Shown: positions 15,703 to 24,598, counted from the first letter of the stretch. The stretch is DNA of 42,397 bases from DAOUFU01 sp034429275 (GCA_034429275.1 DAOUFU010000294.1:1-42397), one strand, 5' to 3'. The notes: generated by a model not told the origin, from the letters alone. Program-made: numbers and translations.

Positions 15703-17045
15703 GCATCGATTCCATTCTGCCCCTGTACGATCTGGAGCAGGCGCGCGCTACCATCCTGCGCCGCGATTCCCTGCGCGATGTGACCGTCCCCGGCTGGCTG
15801 CTCGACAGCCTGGCCTCCCTGTTCGGTGAGCCGGTATCCCCGGCAGAAGCGGTCAGCCGCATCATCCGCAGTGTGCGCGATGGCGGCGATGCCGCTGTGC
15901 TGGACTGGAACCGGCGCATCGACGGCGCGAATTTGGACGCGCTGGCCGTGCCCGAAGCCGAAATCTCCGCCGCCCTGACAACCGTACCCGGTGAGATTGT
16001 GGACGCGCTGCGGCTGGCTGCCGATCGGATTCGCGCCTTCCACCAGAAGCAGCCGGTCACGGGCTGGATCGATGCCACCACCGAGGGAACGCTCGGCCAG
16101 TTGGTGCGCCCGGTGGACTCGGTGGGTGTGTATGTGGCCGGGGGAACTGCGCCGCTGCCTTCTTCCCTGTTGATGAGTGTAATTCCCGCCCAGGTCGCAG
16201 GCGTGCCGGAGATCGTCATTGTGACCCCACCTGGACGCGGCACAGGGGCTGTCCCGCCGGTGATCCTGGCTGCTGCTGCCGTCTGTGGGGTGAAAAAGGT
16301 TTTTCGTGTTGGCGGCGCGCAGGCGATCGCGGCGCTGGCCTATGGTACCGAGAGCGTGCCGCGCGTGGCCAAGATCGTCGGCCCTGGCAACCTGTTTGTG
16401 ACACTGGCCAAGCAGCAGGTCTATGGTGATGTAGGGATCGACGGCCTGCCCGGCCCCACCGAGACAATGGTCATCGCCGACGAGAACGCCGATCCTGGCC
16501 TGGCCGCCGCCGATCTGCTGGCTCAGGCCGAGCACGACGTGCTGGCTTCGGCCATTTTGGTCACGCCCAGCCGCGCAATGGCTGAACGTGTCGCCGTTGA
16601 GGTTGCGCGCCGTATGGAAGACCTCAGCCGCGCCGATATTCTCGCGCAGTCGCTGCCCAACCGCAGCGGCGCGGTAATCGTGGCCGACATGCCGCAGGCG
16701 TTTGAAGTCGCCAACGCTTACGCTGCCGAGCACCTCTGCCTGTTGGTGGACAATCCGTGGCAGTGGATCGGGGCGGTGCGCAATGCGGGCGGCATCTTCT
16801 TGGGCGAGAGTTCGTTCGAGGTATTGGGCGATTATGTGGCCGGTCCGAGTCACGTCATGCCCACCGGCGGCACTGCGCGCTTCGCCTCGCCGCTGAATGT
16901 GCTGGACTTTGTGAAGATCACCAGCCTGATCGGGCTGGATACCGCCGCCGCCGTCGAGCTGAGCCGGGCCGCTGCGATCCTGGCGCGCGCCGAGGCGCTC
17001 ACCGCGCACGCCGCCGCCGCTGAAGCGCGCATCTCCCGGCGCTGA
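15699..17045 (+). CDS. hisD: Histidinol dehydrogenase
   Basis: Zinc enzyme making the last two oxidations, histidinol to histidine, with NAD. Signatures seen: DGLPGPTETMVIADENADP (about residues 248-266), LLAQAEHDVLASA with the metal/catalytic Gln-Glu-His, and SHVMPTGGTARFASPL near the C-terminus. Length 448 residues. It starts at GTG 15699, overlapping the hisG stop by four bases, and ends 22 bases before hisC. Confidence 0.97.
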   Translation: MSIDSILPLYDLEQARATILRRDSLRDVTVPGWLLDSLASLFGEPVSPAEAVSRIIRSVRDGGDAAVLDWNRRIDGANLDALAVPEAEISAALTTVPGEIVDALRLAADRIRAFHQKQPVTGWIDATTEGTLGQLVRPVDSVGVYVAGGTAPLPSSLLMSVIPAQVAGVPEIVIVTPPGRGTGAVPPVILAAAAVCGVKKVFRVGGAQAIAALAYGTESVPRVAKIVGPGNLFVTLAKQQVYGDVGIDGLPGPTETMVIADENADPGLAAADLLAQAEHDVLASAILVTPSRAMAERVAVEVARRMEDLSRADILAQSLPNRSGAVIVADMPQAFEVANAYAAEHLCLLVDNPWQWIGAVRNAGGIFLGESSFEVLGDYVAGPSHVMPTGGTARFASPLNVLDFVKITSLIGLDTAAAVELSRAAAILARAEALTAHAAAAEARISRR

Positions 17046-17067
17046 GCATCCTGGGAAGAAGGGACCC

Positions 17068-18207
17068 ATGAACCCCATGACGCCAACCACAGATCGCCTG
17101 AGCCGGGATTTGGACAAAGTCCGCATCCGCCGCGACATTGCCGCAATGGAGGCCTATACGCCAACGGCTTCGCTCGAAGTCTTCGCCGAGCGCCTGGGCC
17201 GCCGCGCCGAGACACTGATCAAACTGGATGCCAACGAGAACCCATTCGGGCCATCGCCGCGCGTGTTGGAGGCGCTCGGATCGCTCAATTTCGCGCACAT
17301 ATACCCCGACCCCGAAGCAGGCGCGCTGCGTGCCCGGCTCAGCGAGTACGTGGGTGTACCGGCTGACAATATCCTGGTCGGCGCGGGCGCGGATGAGCTA
17401 ATCGAGTTGATCCTCCAGCTGTTCGTCGAGCCGGGCGACCGCATCATTAACACACCGCCCACCTTTGGCATGTACAGCTTCGACGCCCCACTGTTCTTCG
17501 GCCAGGTGATCAACGCCGAACGCCGCGCCGATTTTTCGCTGGATGTGGATACCATCGACTCTCTCGCACGAGAGACCGGTGCAAAGCTGCTCTTCGCTTG
17601 CTCGCCCAACAATCCGGATGGGGGGTTGATCGCCCCTGGTGATCTGGAGCGCCTGCTGGCACTGCCGCTCACCGTGGTGCTCGATGAAGCCTATCTTGAG
17701 TTCAGCGGCATCCCCAGCGCCGCCCAACGCGTGCTTGAGGTTCCGAACCTGATCGTACTGCGTACGTTCAGCAAATGGGCCGGGCTGGCCGGGCTGCGCG
17801 TGGGCTATGGCATCTTCCCCGATGGCCTGATGGAACACCTGTGGAAGATCAAACAGCCCTACAATCTAAACGTCGCGGCGGATGTAGCCGCTCGCGTCTC
17901 GTTGGGAGAACTGCCGGTGCTGCGCGCCAACGTACAAAAACTGGTCGAGGGACGCCAGCGGCTTGAACGAGAACTGGCCACCATCCCATACCTCACCCCC
18001 TACCCCAGCCACAGCAATTTTGTGCTCTGCCGGGTTACCGGCATCACCGCAGGCGAACTGCGGCGACGGTTGGCCGAAGACTATGGCATCCTGATCCGCT
18101 ACTACAACAAGCCCCGACTGAGCGATCACGGCCGCATAAGCGCCGGAACCCCGGCCCAACTCGATGCCCTGTTCGATGCCCTACGCGCGATTGGAGACAC
18201 TCTATGA
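17068..18207 (+). CDS. hisC: Histidinol-phosphate aminotransferase
   Basis: PLP class I/II aminotransferase converting imidazole-acetol phosphate and glutamate to histidinol phosphate. KLDANENPFGPSP near residue 55 is the HisC N-terminal signature, SPNNPDGG and VVLDEAYLEF give the PLP pocket, and the Schiff-base lysine is in RTFSKWAGLAGLRVGYG. Length 379 residues. SD AAGGG is a few bases before the ATG at 17068; a second ATG at 17077 is possible. It overlaps hisB by four bases (ATGA). Confidence 0.95.
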   Translation: MNPMTPTTDRLSRDLDKVRIRRDIAAMEAYTPTASLEVFAERLGRRAETLIKLDANENPFGPSPRVLEALGSLNFAHIYPDPEAGALRARLSEYVGVPADNILVGAGADELIELILQLFVEPGDRIINTPPTFGMYSFDAPLFFGQVINAERRADFSLDVDTIDSLARETGAKLLFACSPNNPDGGLIAPGDLERLLALPLTVVLDEAYLEFSGIPSAAQRVLEVPNLIVLRTFSKWAGLAGLRVGYGIFPDGLMEHLWKIKQPYNLNVAADVAARVSLGELPVLRANVQKLVEGRQRLERELATIPYLTPYPSHSNFVLCRVTGITAGELRRRLAEDYGILIRYYNKPRLSDHGRISAGTPAQLDALFDALRAIGDTL

Positions 18208-18803
18208 ACCAACATCGCCAGGCTGCTATCACTCGCCGGACCAACGAGACCCAGATTGTGCTCTCGCTGGACCTGGACGGAACCGGCACCGCCGACATCG
18301 CCACCGGAATCGGGTTCTTTGACCACATGCTGCACAATGTCGCCCATCACGGCCTGTTCGATCTCACGGTAGATGCTTCCGGCGATCTGCACATCGACGC
18401 GCATCACACCATCGAAGATGTGGCGATCTGCCTGGGCCGCGCCATCGACGAGGCACTGGGTGACCGGACCGGCATTGTGCGCATGGGATCGGCTTATGTG
18501 CCAATGGACGAATCACTGGCCCGCGTGGTTGTCGATCTGAGCGGGCGACCCTATGCTGTGATCGATGCCGCGTTCGACACGCCGATGATCGGCCAGATGC
18601 CGACATCACTGGTTGCCCATGCGCTGGAGAGTATCGCCTTCCACGCGCGCATGAATCTGCATGCGGCTGTACTCTATGGCCGCGACGATCACCACAAGGC
18701 GGAGGCGCTGTTCAAGGCGCTGGGTCGTGCACTGAGCGCAGCCGTTGCGCGCGACCCTCGGCGCGGCGGCGTGCCCAGCACGAAAGGGACACTGACGACA
18801 TGA
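18204..18803 (+). CDS. hisB: Imidazoleglycerol-phosphate dehydratase
   Basis: Dehydrates imidazole glycerol phosphate to imidazole acetol phosphate at a dimanganese centre. Metal-binding motifs are seen: DHMLHNVAHHG, DAHHTIEDVAICLG, and the C-terminal GRDDHHKAEALFKALGRAL. At 199 residues it is monofunctional, without the N-terminal HAD phosphatase of enteric HisB. Histidinol-phosphate phosphatase must therefore be encoded elsewhere. Start and stop overlap hisC and hisH by ATGA. Confidence 0.97.
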   Translation: MNQHRQAAITRRTNETQIVLSLDLDGTGTADIATGIGFFDHMLHNVAHHGLFDLTVDASGDLHIDAHHTIEDVAICLGRAIDEALGDRTGIVRMGSAYVPMDESLARVVVDLSGRPYAVIDAAFDTPMIGQMPTSLVAHALESIAFHARMNLHAAVLYGRDDHHKAEALFKALGRALSAAVARDPRRGGVPSTKGTLTT

Positions 18804-19429
18804 CGCAGCAAACCATCGCCATAATCGATTATGGTGCAGGCAATCTGCGCAGCGTGCGGAATACGCTGGTTCGCCTTGGCGCACAGGTGATCACCACCGA
18901 CACGCCGGACGATCTCGCACGGGCCGACAAAATCGTGCTGCCGGGAGTCGGCGCCTTCGGTGCTGGGATCAACGCGCTGCGGGCGTCGGGATTCGAGGAG
19001 CCGCTCAAGTTTTATGCAGCAAAGGGCATTCCCATGATCGGCATCTGCCTGGGGATGCAGTACCTGTTCGAATCCAGCGATGAAATGGGCGAGCACCGGG
19101 GATTGGGGCTGCTGCCAGGCCGCGTGACGCGCTTCCCCGAAGCGGTGCTGCGCACCCAGGGGTTGAAGATTCCCCACATGGGTTGGAACCAGCTTCACCA
19201 ACAGCAGGTGAATCCTTTGCTGGCCGGGCTGGAAGATGGAGCGTATGCCTATTTTGTCCATTCCTACTATGCCCAAGCTGCCGATCCTGCCGATGTGCTG
19301 GCGGTCACCGATTATGGCATCGACTTCGCGACTGTAGTCGCGCGGAGCAACATCTTCGGCATCCAACCGCACCCGGAAAAAAGCCAGCGTGTCGGCCAGC
19401 GCATTCTCGCCAACTTCCTGGAGTTATGA
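18800..19429 (+). CDS. hisH: Imidazole glycerol phosphate synthase, glutaminase subunit
   Basis: Class I glutamine amidotransferase that supplies ammonia to HisF. The nucleophile is Cys83 in IGICLGMQYLFESS, and the His-Glu pair is in QPHPEKSQ near the C-terminus. The N-terminal IIDYGAGNLRSV is HisH-specific. Length 209 residues. The ATG overlaps the hisB stop and the end abuts hisA. Partner hisF is two genes downstream. Confidence 0.96.
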   Translation: MTQQTIAIIDYGAGNLRSVRNTLVRLGAQVITTDTPDDLARADKIVLPGVGAFGAGINALRASGFEEPLKFYAAKGIPMIGICLGMQYLFESSDEMGEHRGLGLLPGRVTRFPEAVLRTQGLKIPHMGWNQLHQQQVNPLLAGLEDGAYAYFVHSYYAQAADPADVLAVTDYGIDFATVVARSNIFGIQPHPEKSQRVGQRILANFLEL

Positions 19430-19431
19430 CC

Positions 19432-20163
19432 ATGATCGTGTATCCGGCCATCGATCTACGCCAGGGTCGTGTCGTGCGGCTGCGTTACGGCGACCCGGCA
19501 CAAGAGACCGTCCACAGCGACGATCCCATCGCCACCGCGCAGCAGTGGCAGGCTGCCGGGGCTGAATGGCTGCACGTCGTGAACCTCGACGGAGCGCTTG
19601 GAGAAGCGACTCTCGCCCTGGAGATACTGCGCGCATTAGCGGAAATTGGCCTGCCGGTGCAGTTCGGCGGCGGCCTGCGCTCGCTAGATGATGCACAGCG
19701 CGCCCTGGATGCAGGCGCGACCCGTATCGTGTTGGGCACGCTGGTGGTCCAGACCCCCGAACTGGCGGGCGCAGCCGTGCAGCGCTTCGGAGCCGAAGCC
19801 GTCACCGTCGCGCTCGACGCCAGGGGCGAACAGGTGGCCACGCACGGCTGGCAGCAGGTCAGCGAATGGACTCCCACAGCCCTGGGCCGGCAGTTTGCGG
19901 CGATGGGCGTGCGTCACGCCCTGTATACTGATGTGTCGCGCGATGGTGACCTGAGCGGGGTGAATGTCGAGGCCACTGCCGCGCTGGGGCATGACACCGG
20001 GCTGAGTGTGATCGCCTCAGGTGGGGTTGCCACACTGGACGACATACGGCGTTGCCGCGCCACAGGCACCATCGCCGGCGTGGTTATCGGCAAAGCGCTG
20101 TACAGCCGGGCATTCACGCTAGAAGCGGCGCTGGCTGCCGCACGAGAGGAGTCCTCATGTTAG
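19432..20163 (+). CDS. hisA: ProFAR isomerase (HisA)
   Basis: Amadori isomerisation of ProFAR to PRFAR in a (beta-alpha)8 barrel. Asp8 in YPAIDLRQGRVVRL is the general base, FGGGLRSLDDA and ASGGVATLDDI are the phosphate-binding loops, and YTDVSRDGDLSG holds the second catalytic Asp. Length 243 residues. An ATG at 19426 overlaps the hisH stop, but GGAG is only two bases from it; the ATG at 19432 has GGAG eight bases upstream. Its last seven bases overlap hisF. Confidence 0.94.
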   Translation: MIVYPAIDLRQGRVVRLRYGDPAQETVHSDDPIATAQQWQAAGAEWLHVVNLDGALGEATLALEILRALAEIGLPVQFGGGLRSLDDAQRALDAGATRIVLGTLVVQTPELAGAAVQRFGAEAVTVALDARGEQVATHGWQQVSEWTPTALGRQFAAMGVRHALYTDVSRDGDLSGVNVEATAALGHDTGLSVIASGGVATLDDIRRCRATGTIAGVVIGKALYSRAFTLEAALAAAREESSC

Positions 20164-20927
20164 CCAAACGCGTTATCCCCTGCCTGGATGTGCACGAAGG
20201 GCGGGTCGTCAAAGGGATCAACTTTGTGAATCTGCGTGATGCGGGCGACCCGGTTGAGCAAGCGGTGATCTACGACCGCGAAGGGGCAGATGAGCTGGTC
20301 TTTCTGGACATCACCGCCACGCACGAAAACCGCGACACCATGCTGGATGTAGTGCGGCGCGTCGCCGACTCGATCTTCATCCCATTCTGCGTGGGCGGCG
20401 GTCTGCGCACGGTCGAGGATATGCGCGCCACGCTGCTGGCCGGGGCCGATAAGATCGGCATCAACAGCGCCGCCGTGCGCACCCCCACTCTGATCAGCGA
20501 AGGGGCCGAGCGTTTTGGGTCTCAATGCATCGTGGTCGCCATTGACGCCCGGTGGAATGGCACAAACTATGAGGTCTACGTCAGCGGAGGGCGAATTCCC
20601 ACCGGTCTGGATGCGATTGCCTGGGCACGCGAAGTTGAACGCCTGGGGGCGGGCGAAATCCTGCTGACCAGCATGGACCGCGACGGCACACAGGACGGTT
20701 ACGAGATCACCCTGACGCGCGCCGTCTGCGACGCAGTGAACATCCCTGTGATCGCGTCCGGTGGCGCAGGGGCGCTGGACCATTTCCGCGCCGCCGTCAC
20801 CGAGGGCGGTGCCGATGCTGTGCTGGCCGCCAGCCTGTTTCACTACAAAACGCTGAGTGTAAACCAGGTCAAACAATATCTACACGACAGCGGCATACCG
20901 GTGCGGATGGTGGAGCCAAACCCATGA
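20157..20927 (+). CDS. hisF: Imidazole glycerol phosphate synthase, cyclase subunit
   Basis: Cyclises PRFAR with HisH-derived ammonia to imidazole glycerol phosphate and AICAR. Catalytic Asp11 is in IPCLDVHEGRVVKGINF and the second Asp is in LLTSMDRDGTQDGY. FCVGGGLRTVEDM and ASGGAGALDHF bind phosphate. Length 256 residues. AGGAG precedes the ATG at 20157 by about six bases, and the gene overlaps hisA by seven bases and hisI by four. Confidence 0.97.
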   Translation: MLAKRVIPCLDVHEGRVVKGINFVNLRDAGDPVEQAVIYDREGADELVFLDITATHENRDTMLDVVRRVADSIFIPFCVGGGLRTVEDMRATLLAGADKIGINSAAVRTPTLISEGAERFGSQCIVVAIDARWNGTNYEVYVSGGRIPTGLDAIAWAREVERLGAGEILLTSMDRDGTQDGYEITLTRAVCDAVNIPVIASGGAGALDHFRAAVTEGGADAVLAASLFHYKTLSVNQVKQYLHDSGIPVRMVEPNP

Positions 20928-21265
20928 CCGATCCCGATGTCCTCATCTCTCGTCTGGCCTGGAACGAGGCGGGACTGCTGCCCGCCGTCGTTCAGGATGC
21001 CAATACGCAGCAGGTACTCATGGTCGCCTGGATGAACGCCGACTCGCTGCGCCAGACCCTGGTCACCGGCGAGACCGTTTTCTGGAGCCGCAGCCGCCGG
21101 GAACTCTGGCACAAGGGCGCGACCAGCGGCAACACCCAGACAGTCACCGGCATCTGGGTCGATTGTGACGCCGACGTGCTGCTCATCAAAGTGAACCCGG
21201 CAGGACCAGCCTGCCACACCGGCGCGGTGAGCTGCTTTTTTCGCACCCTGGAGGAACTAAGTTGA
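20924..21265 (+). CDS. hisI: Phosphoribosyl-AMP cyclohydrolase
   Basis: Zinc-dependent hydrolysis of PR-AMP, step three. The conserved segments LMVAWMNADSLRQT, WSRSRRELWHKGATSGN and VDCDADVLL are all present. At 113 residues it is monofunctional, with the pyrophosphohydrolase on the separate hisE. Start overlaps hisF (ATGA); stop overlaps hisE (TTGA). Confidence 0.97.
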   Translation: MTDPDVLISRLAWNEAGLLPAVVQDANTQQVLMVAWMNADSLRQTLVTGETVFWSRSRRELWHKGATSGNTQTVTGIWVDCDADVLLIKVNPAGPACHTGAVSCFFRTLEELS

Positions 21266-21558
21266 CCGACATCATTCAGCAGGTCTTTGCCACACTCGAA
21301 GACCGCAAGGCGAATCCTAAGCCCGGCTCGTATACCAACCGCTTGCTTGAGATGGGTGAAGATGAGATCGTCAAAAAAATTGGGGAAGAAGCGGTCGAAG
21401 TGATCCTGGCTGTCAAGGGACAGGGCAATGAACGCGTCATCAGCGAACTGGCCGATCTGACCTATCACTGCCTAGTCCTGTTGGTGCAGCGCGGCCTGAC
21501 TCCTGGCGACATCGCCGCCGAGTTGGAGCGCCGTCATGGTGCGCCGCCGCGTACCTGA
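21262..21558 (+). CDS. hisE: Phosphoribosyl-ATP pyrophosphatase
   Basis: Hydrolyses PR-ATP to PR-AMP, step two. All-alpha NTP pyrophosphatase fold with the metal-binding Glu pattern in KKIGEEAVEVILAVKG and ELADLTYHCLVLL. Length 98 residues. It starts at TTG 21262, overlapping the hisI stop, with GGAGG seven bases upstream. Last gene of the operon. I see no hairpin terminator between it and the fmdB promoter, only a GC palindrome with no U-run. Confidence 0.94.
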   Translation: MTDIIQQVFATLEDRKANPKPGSYTNRLLEMGEDEIVKKIGEEAVEVILAVKGQGNERVISELADLTYHCLVLLVQRGLTPGDIAAELERRHGAPPRT

Positions 21559-21602
21559 CTCCTACACAGCGAGCAAAACGCGCGACGCGCGCGATGTTCG
21601 TA

Positions 21603-21631
21603 TTGTTCACGGGCATAATCGGGACTATAAT
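21603..21631 (+). promoter_or_regulatory. Promoter of the FmdB-like gene
   Basis: TTGTTC (21603-21608), 17-base spacer, consensus TATAAT (21626-21631), 35 bases before the ATG. Confidence 0.7.
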
Positions 21632-21666
21632 AAGGTGTTGGTTGTAGTCTGAGTCGAGGGATCATC

Positions 21667-21993
21667 ATGCCCGTTTACACTTATCAATGCGAAGATTGCG
21701 GCGTGCGCTTCGATGCGCGCCAGAAGTTTTCCGATGACGCGCTGGAAGAATGCCCGGAGTGCGGCGGTCCCGTTCACCGCGTGCCCCAGCCAGTAGGTAT
21801 CGTGTTCAAGGGATCGGGCTGGTACGCCACTGACAGTCGAGGCAAAAACAACCTGGCAGTCGCCGGGACGAAAAAGGACGCGAGCGACTCGGAGAATGCC
21901 AACGGCAGCAAAACTGGGGCCAAGGCCGAGCCTGCTCCCTCTGAGGCCAAAGCTGGCCCCGATACATCCACTGCAGCTGCCAAAACCGAGTAA
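21667..21993 (+). CDS. FmdB-family zinc ribbon protein
   Basis: The first 60 residues are the FmdB/CxxC regulatory domain: YTYQCEDCGVRFD and ECPECGGPVHRV supply four zinc-binding cysteines, followed by the family strand GIVFKGSGWYATD. The rest, about 45 residues, is a low-complexity Ala/Lys/Glu/Ser tail that is probably disordered. The family is widespread and poorly understood; a DNA- or RNA-linked regulatory role is only suggested in the literature. Length 108 residues. It has its own promoter and terminator, so it is a single-gene unit after the his operon. Confidence 0.88.
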   Translation: MPVYTYQCEDCGVRFDARQKFSDDALEECPECGGPVHRVPQPVGIVFKGSGWYATDSRGKNNLAVAGTKKDASDSENANGSKTGAKAEPAPSEAKAGPDTSTAAAKTE

Positions 21994-22025
21994 CACACTT
22001 GCACTCTCGCATACCAGGAACAATG

Positions 22026-22058
22026 ACGGGCGATCTCGCAGTGAGATCACCCGTTTTC
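22026..22058 (+). terminator. Terminator of the FmdB-like gene
   Basis: Twelve-position stem (22026-22037 with 22043-22054) with one C/A mismatch, five-base loop, then UUUUC. It starts 33 bases after the stop codon. Confidence 0.85.
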
Positions 22059-22112
22059 GTCTGGCGTCGTGCCTGGCTGGGTGTCGCGCTTTCCGATGCC
22101 ACGTGCGGCAGA

Positions 22113-22412
22113 TCAGATCTGGAATCCTTCGCTGGCACGCACGATCTTCTGCGTGTAATTGTCTACATAGGTCAGCAGCTTGTCATAAAGCGCTGTCCAC
22201 TCTTCGCTCGCCAACAGTTTTCGCATGGTGCCAAGATCGCTGGCGATTCCTTCCATCAAGATTTGCGGACAGTCGCCATAAACCGCGAACCAGGCTTCGG
22301 TCGGCTGCAGGCCCAGCCGGGTAATCCCCGGTGCAAATTCGCGAACCATAAACTCGAAATATTCCTGGTCGCGTCCGGGTTTGATGTCCCAACTCAGCAA
22401 CAGTTTGATCAT
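22113..22412 (-). CDS. Small alpha/beta protein of unknown function
   Basis: A 99-residue protein I cannot name. The first strand IKLLLSWDIKPGRDQEYFEFMVREF followed by helices and a C-terminal helical YDKLLTYVDNYTQKIV recalls dimeric alpha-beta barrel proteins such as the NIPSNAP/ABM/Dabb group, but this is from pattern only. No signal peptide or membrane segment. The SD is poor (GAGG about 13 bases upstream). It lies 58 bases downstream of the MBL-fold gene on the same strand and is probably co-transcribed from the promoter at 23162-23189. Confidence 0.6.
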   Translation of the reverse strand: MIKLLLSWDIKPGRDQEYFEFMVREFAPGITRLGLQPTEAWFAVYGDCPQILMEGIASDLGTMRKLLASEEWTALYDKLLTYVDNYTQKIVRASEGFQI

Positions 22413-22470
22413 GATCGAGCGCGTACCTCACTCTGGCGGGCTGGATGCGAACTGATCCCTGGCGGGCGGA

Positions 22471-23109
22471 TCAGTGTTGGTAATCCAACAAAACGACCTG
22501 GGTTTGTTCGGGCAGCGAGCCTGCCGAAACCCGCAGCAGCGGCTCCGGCTCGGCAGCGTTAACCCCCATTTCCTTGAGGAACCGGTCCACCGGTTCCAAC
22601 TCCACCCCTTGCAGAACCTCGGTGCGGAAATGCATGGGAACCACAATGCTCGGCTCCAACAGGCTGATCACTTCGGCGGCCTGGCGCGAAGACAGGGCTT
22701 CGCCGCCCCCTACTGGCACCAGCGCGACATCAATCGACCCCAGGGCATCGATCATCGACTGGTTCGGCACATGATCGAGATCGCCCAGGTGAGCCACCGT
22801 CAGCGAATTGAAGTCGAAGACATACACGATATTCCGGCGCGGATTCTCGCGCGCGGGATCAAAAGTCGCGACCGCGATGATAAACACCTCACCGATTTCG
22901 TACTCACCTGGCCCGTTGATCAGGTGTTGGAAACCCCGCACAATGTCCAGGTCGTTATGTCCCGGTGCGTCATGGCTGATCGTTACAATATCCGCTTTGA
23001 GCCGGGGCACCACATAGCCCAGGCTGGCACTCACCGGATCGGTAACAATGGTAGCGAAACCGCGTTCCGTGATCCGAAAACAACTATGCCCATACCACGT
23101 GATATCCAT
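22471..23109 (-). CDS. MBL-fold protein with degenerate metal site
   Basis: A 212-residue metallo-beta-lactamase-fold protein of the UlaG-like group: it opens with ITWYGHSCFRI, then SHDAPGHND where the family usually has HxHxDH, GPGEYEIGEVFI, and HLGDLDHV with the later conserved Asp. Against HxHxDH, the second His is Ala48 and the Asp is Gly50; His46 and His51 remain. Metal binding may therefore be changed or lost, and no substrate can be inferred. It has its own promoter and is followed by the small 99-residue gene. Confidence 0.8.
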   Translation of the reverse strand: MDITWYGHSCFRITERGFATIVTDPVSASLGYVVPRLKADIVTISHDAPGHNDLDIVRGFQHLINGPGEYEIGEVFIIAVATFDPARENPRRNIVYVFDFNSLTVAHLGDLDHVPNQSMIDALGSIDVALVPVGGGEALSSRQAAEVISLLEPSIVVPMHFRTEVLQGVELEPVDRFLKEMGVNAAEPEPLLRVSAGSLPEQTQVVLLDYQH

Positions 23110-23161
23110 AGTGATCCTGTTCGTTGAGAGGCTGACAGGAACGGGTGTCCAAAGTCGCCCG

Positions 23162-23189
23162 ATTATACCCTAACCCAGGGGAGACGCAA
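23162..23189 (-). promoter_or_regulatory. Promoter of the MBL-fold gene
   Basis: On the minus strand, -35 TTGCGT (23189-23184), 16-base spacer, consensus -10 TATAAT (23167-23162), 52 bases before the start codon. Confidence 0.6.
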
Positions 23190-23390
23190 CCGTCGGAACT
23201 CCCTGTCAGAATTAACGTGTTTCTCATGTTCCGCCAAGAGTATTTCTATATTTTAGCACTACACTACCAGATGATCCTAGAAAAACGACTGACATTCGCC
23301 CCGATGCGCTCCGACGCGCGCGGCTTCTGGCCCAACACGCTGCCTTGCGCCGGTGAATGGCGAATGCCGCAGCAGAAAGGCAGTGCACCT

Positions 23391-24515
23391 ATGAGTACTT
23401 CACAGTGGTTCAAACGTATCACCTTGTTGGCCATGGTCATGGCCCTGGCGCTGGTCATCATCACCGGAGTGGTGGTCGTTCGGGCACAGGGGGGCAATCA
23501 ACCACAGCCCGTCACCTTGCTCGAACCGACAACCTACCAGCCCAACGCTACCGAACTTGAGACCGCCGATCTCTATGCCCGCGTGACGCCTTCGGTCGTC
23601 AGCATCTCGGTTGCCACCCGCTTCGGTAGTGGTACGGGCACCGGGTTTGTGATTGACACCAACGGTCACATCGTCACCAACAACCATGTCGTGGAAAACG
23701 CACGCTACATCGAGGTGACCTTCATTGATGGGACGATCCTCACGGCGGAAGTCGTGGGCACCGATGCCGATTCGGACCTGGCGGTGATCCGCGTACCGAC
23801 CGACGTCATCGAGCTTCAGCCGATTGCACTGGCCGACTCCGATGAGGTGTTTGTCGGGCAGGAAGTGCTGGCAATTGGCAGCCCCTTCGGGCGAGCATTC
23901 ACGCTCACAACAGGCATCGTGAGCGCGCTCGATCGCACGCTAACCGCCGAGACCAACTTCACCCTGCCAAAGCTGATTCAGACTGATGCTGCGATCAACC
24001 CTGGCAACAGCGGGGGACCCCTGCTCAACCGAAACGGACAGGTGATCGGTGTGAACACCGCGATTCTGAGCAATTCCAGCACATCATCGGGCGTCGGGTT
24101 TGCCATCCCGTCCAACACTGTCCGCCGTGTCGTGCCCTATTTGATCCAGAATGGCCGTTACCAGCACACATGGTTGGGCATCACCGGCAGTACACTGGTC
24201 CCGGCCCAGCTTGAGGCGATGGACCTGCCCCGCGACACGCGCGGTGTGATGGTGGCATCCATCTCCATGCGTGGCCCCGCGGCCCAGGCAGGACTGCGTG
24301 GCGCAACCAACAGCATCCGCACGCCGATGGGCACCTATCCGATTAATGGGGACATTATCACGGCTATCAATGGGCAGCCGGTCAGCGAAATGAACGATCT
24401 GATCGCCTTCCTGGAAAGCGAAACACAGCCGGGCGATAAGGTCACGCTGAGCATCCTGCGCGATGGCTCCCCCATGACCCTGGAAGTCACGCTTCAGGCT
24501 CGCCCGAACAGCTAA
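23391..24515 (+). CDS. HtrA/DegP-like membrane-anchored serine protease
   Basis: Trypsin-like protease of the Deg family for envelope protein quality control. Residues 1-10 are followed by one hydrophobic helix (about 11-30, LLAMVMALALVIITGVVVV) that anchors or exports it. The catalytic triad is His99 in TNNHVV, Asp129 in DSDLAVI and Ser207 in NPGNSGGPL. One PDZ domain follows (about residues 265-370; GDIITAINGQPVSEMNDL). Length 374 from the ATG at 23391, which has AAAGG about ten bases upstream. An in-frame ATG at 23145 would add 82 residues with no family character and block export, so I reject it. It stands alone and ends at a hairpin terminator. Confidence 0.92.
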   Translation: MSTSQWFKRITLLAMVMALALVIITGVVVVRAQGGNQPQPVTLLEPTTYQPNATELETADLYARVTPSVVSISVATRFGSGTGTGFVIDTNGHIVTNNHVVENARYIEVTFIDGTILTAEVVGTDADSDLAVIRVPTDVIELQPIALADSDEVFVGQEVLAIGSPFGRAFTLTTGIVSALDRTLTAETNFTLPKLIQTDAAINPGNSGGPLLNRNGQVIGVNTAILSNSSTSSGVGFAIPSNTVRRVVPYLIQNGRYQHTWLGITGSTLVPAQLEAMDLPRDTRGVMVASISMRGPAAQAGLRGATNSIRTPMGTYPINGDIITAINGQPVSEMNDLIAFLESETQPGDKVTLSILRDGSPMTLEVTLQARPNS

Positions 24516-24560
24516 ACAGCCGCAGCGAGAGCACTCGGGGTACTATTCCGCTAAAACCAC

Positions 24561-24598
24561 AAGGGGCACAGGATCGATTCTGCGCCCCTTATTTTTTG
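24561..24598 (+). terminator. Terminator of the HtrA-like gene
   Basis: AAGGGGC with GCCCCTT outer stem, a mismatch, a three-bp CAG/CTG inner stem, then AUUUUUUG. The U-run is on the plus strand only. Confidence 0.85.

Noticed and set aside
23145..23390. 82-codon N-terminal extension of the HtrA gene
   Set aside because: No SD, no family similarity, and it would bury the export/anchor helix; the ATG at 23391 has an SD.
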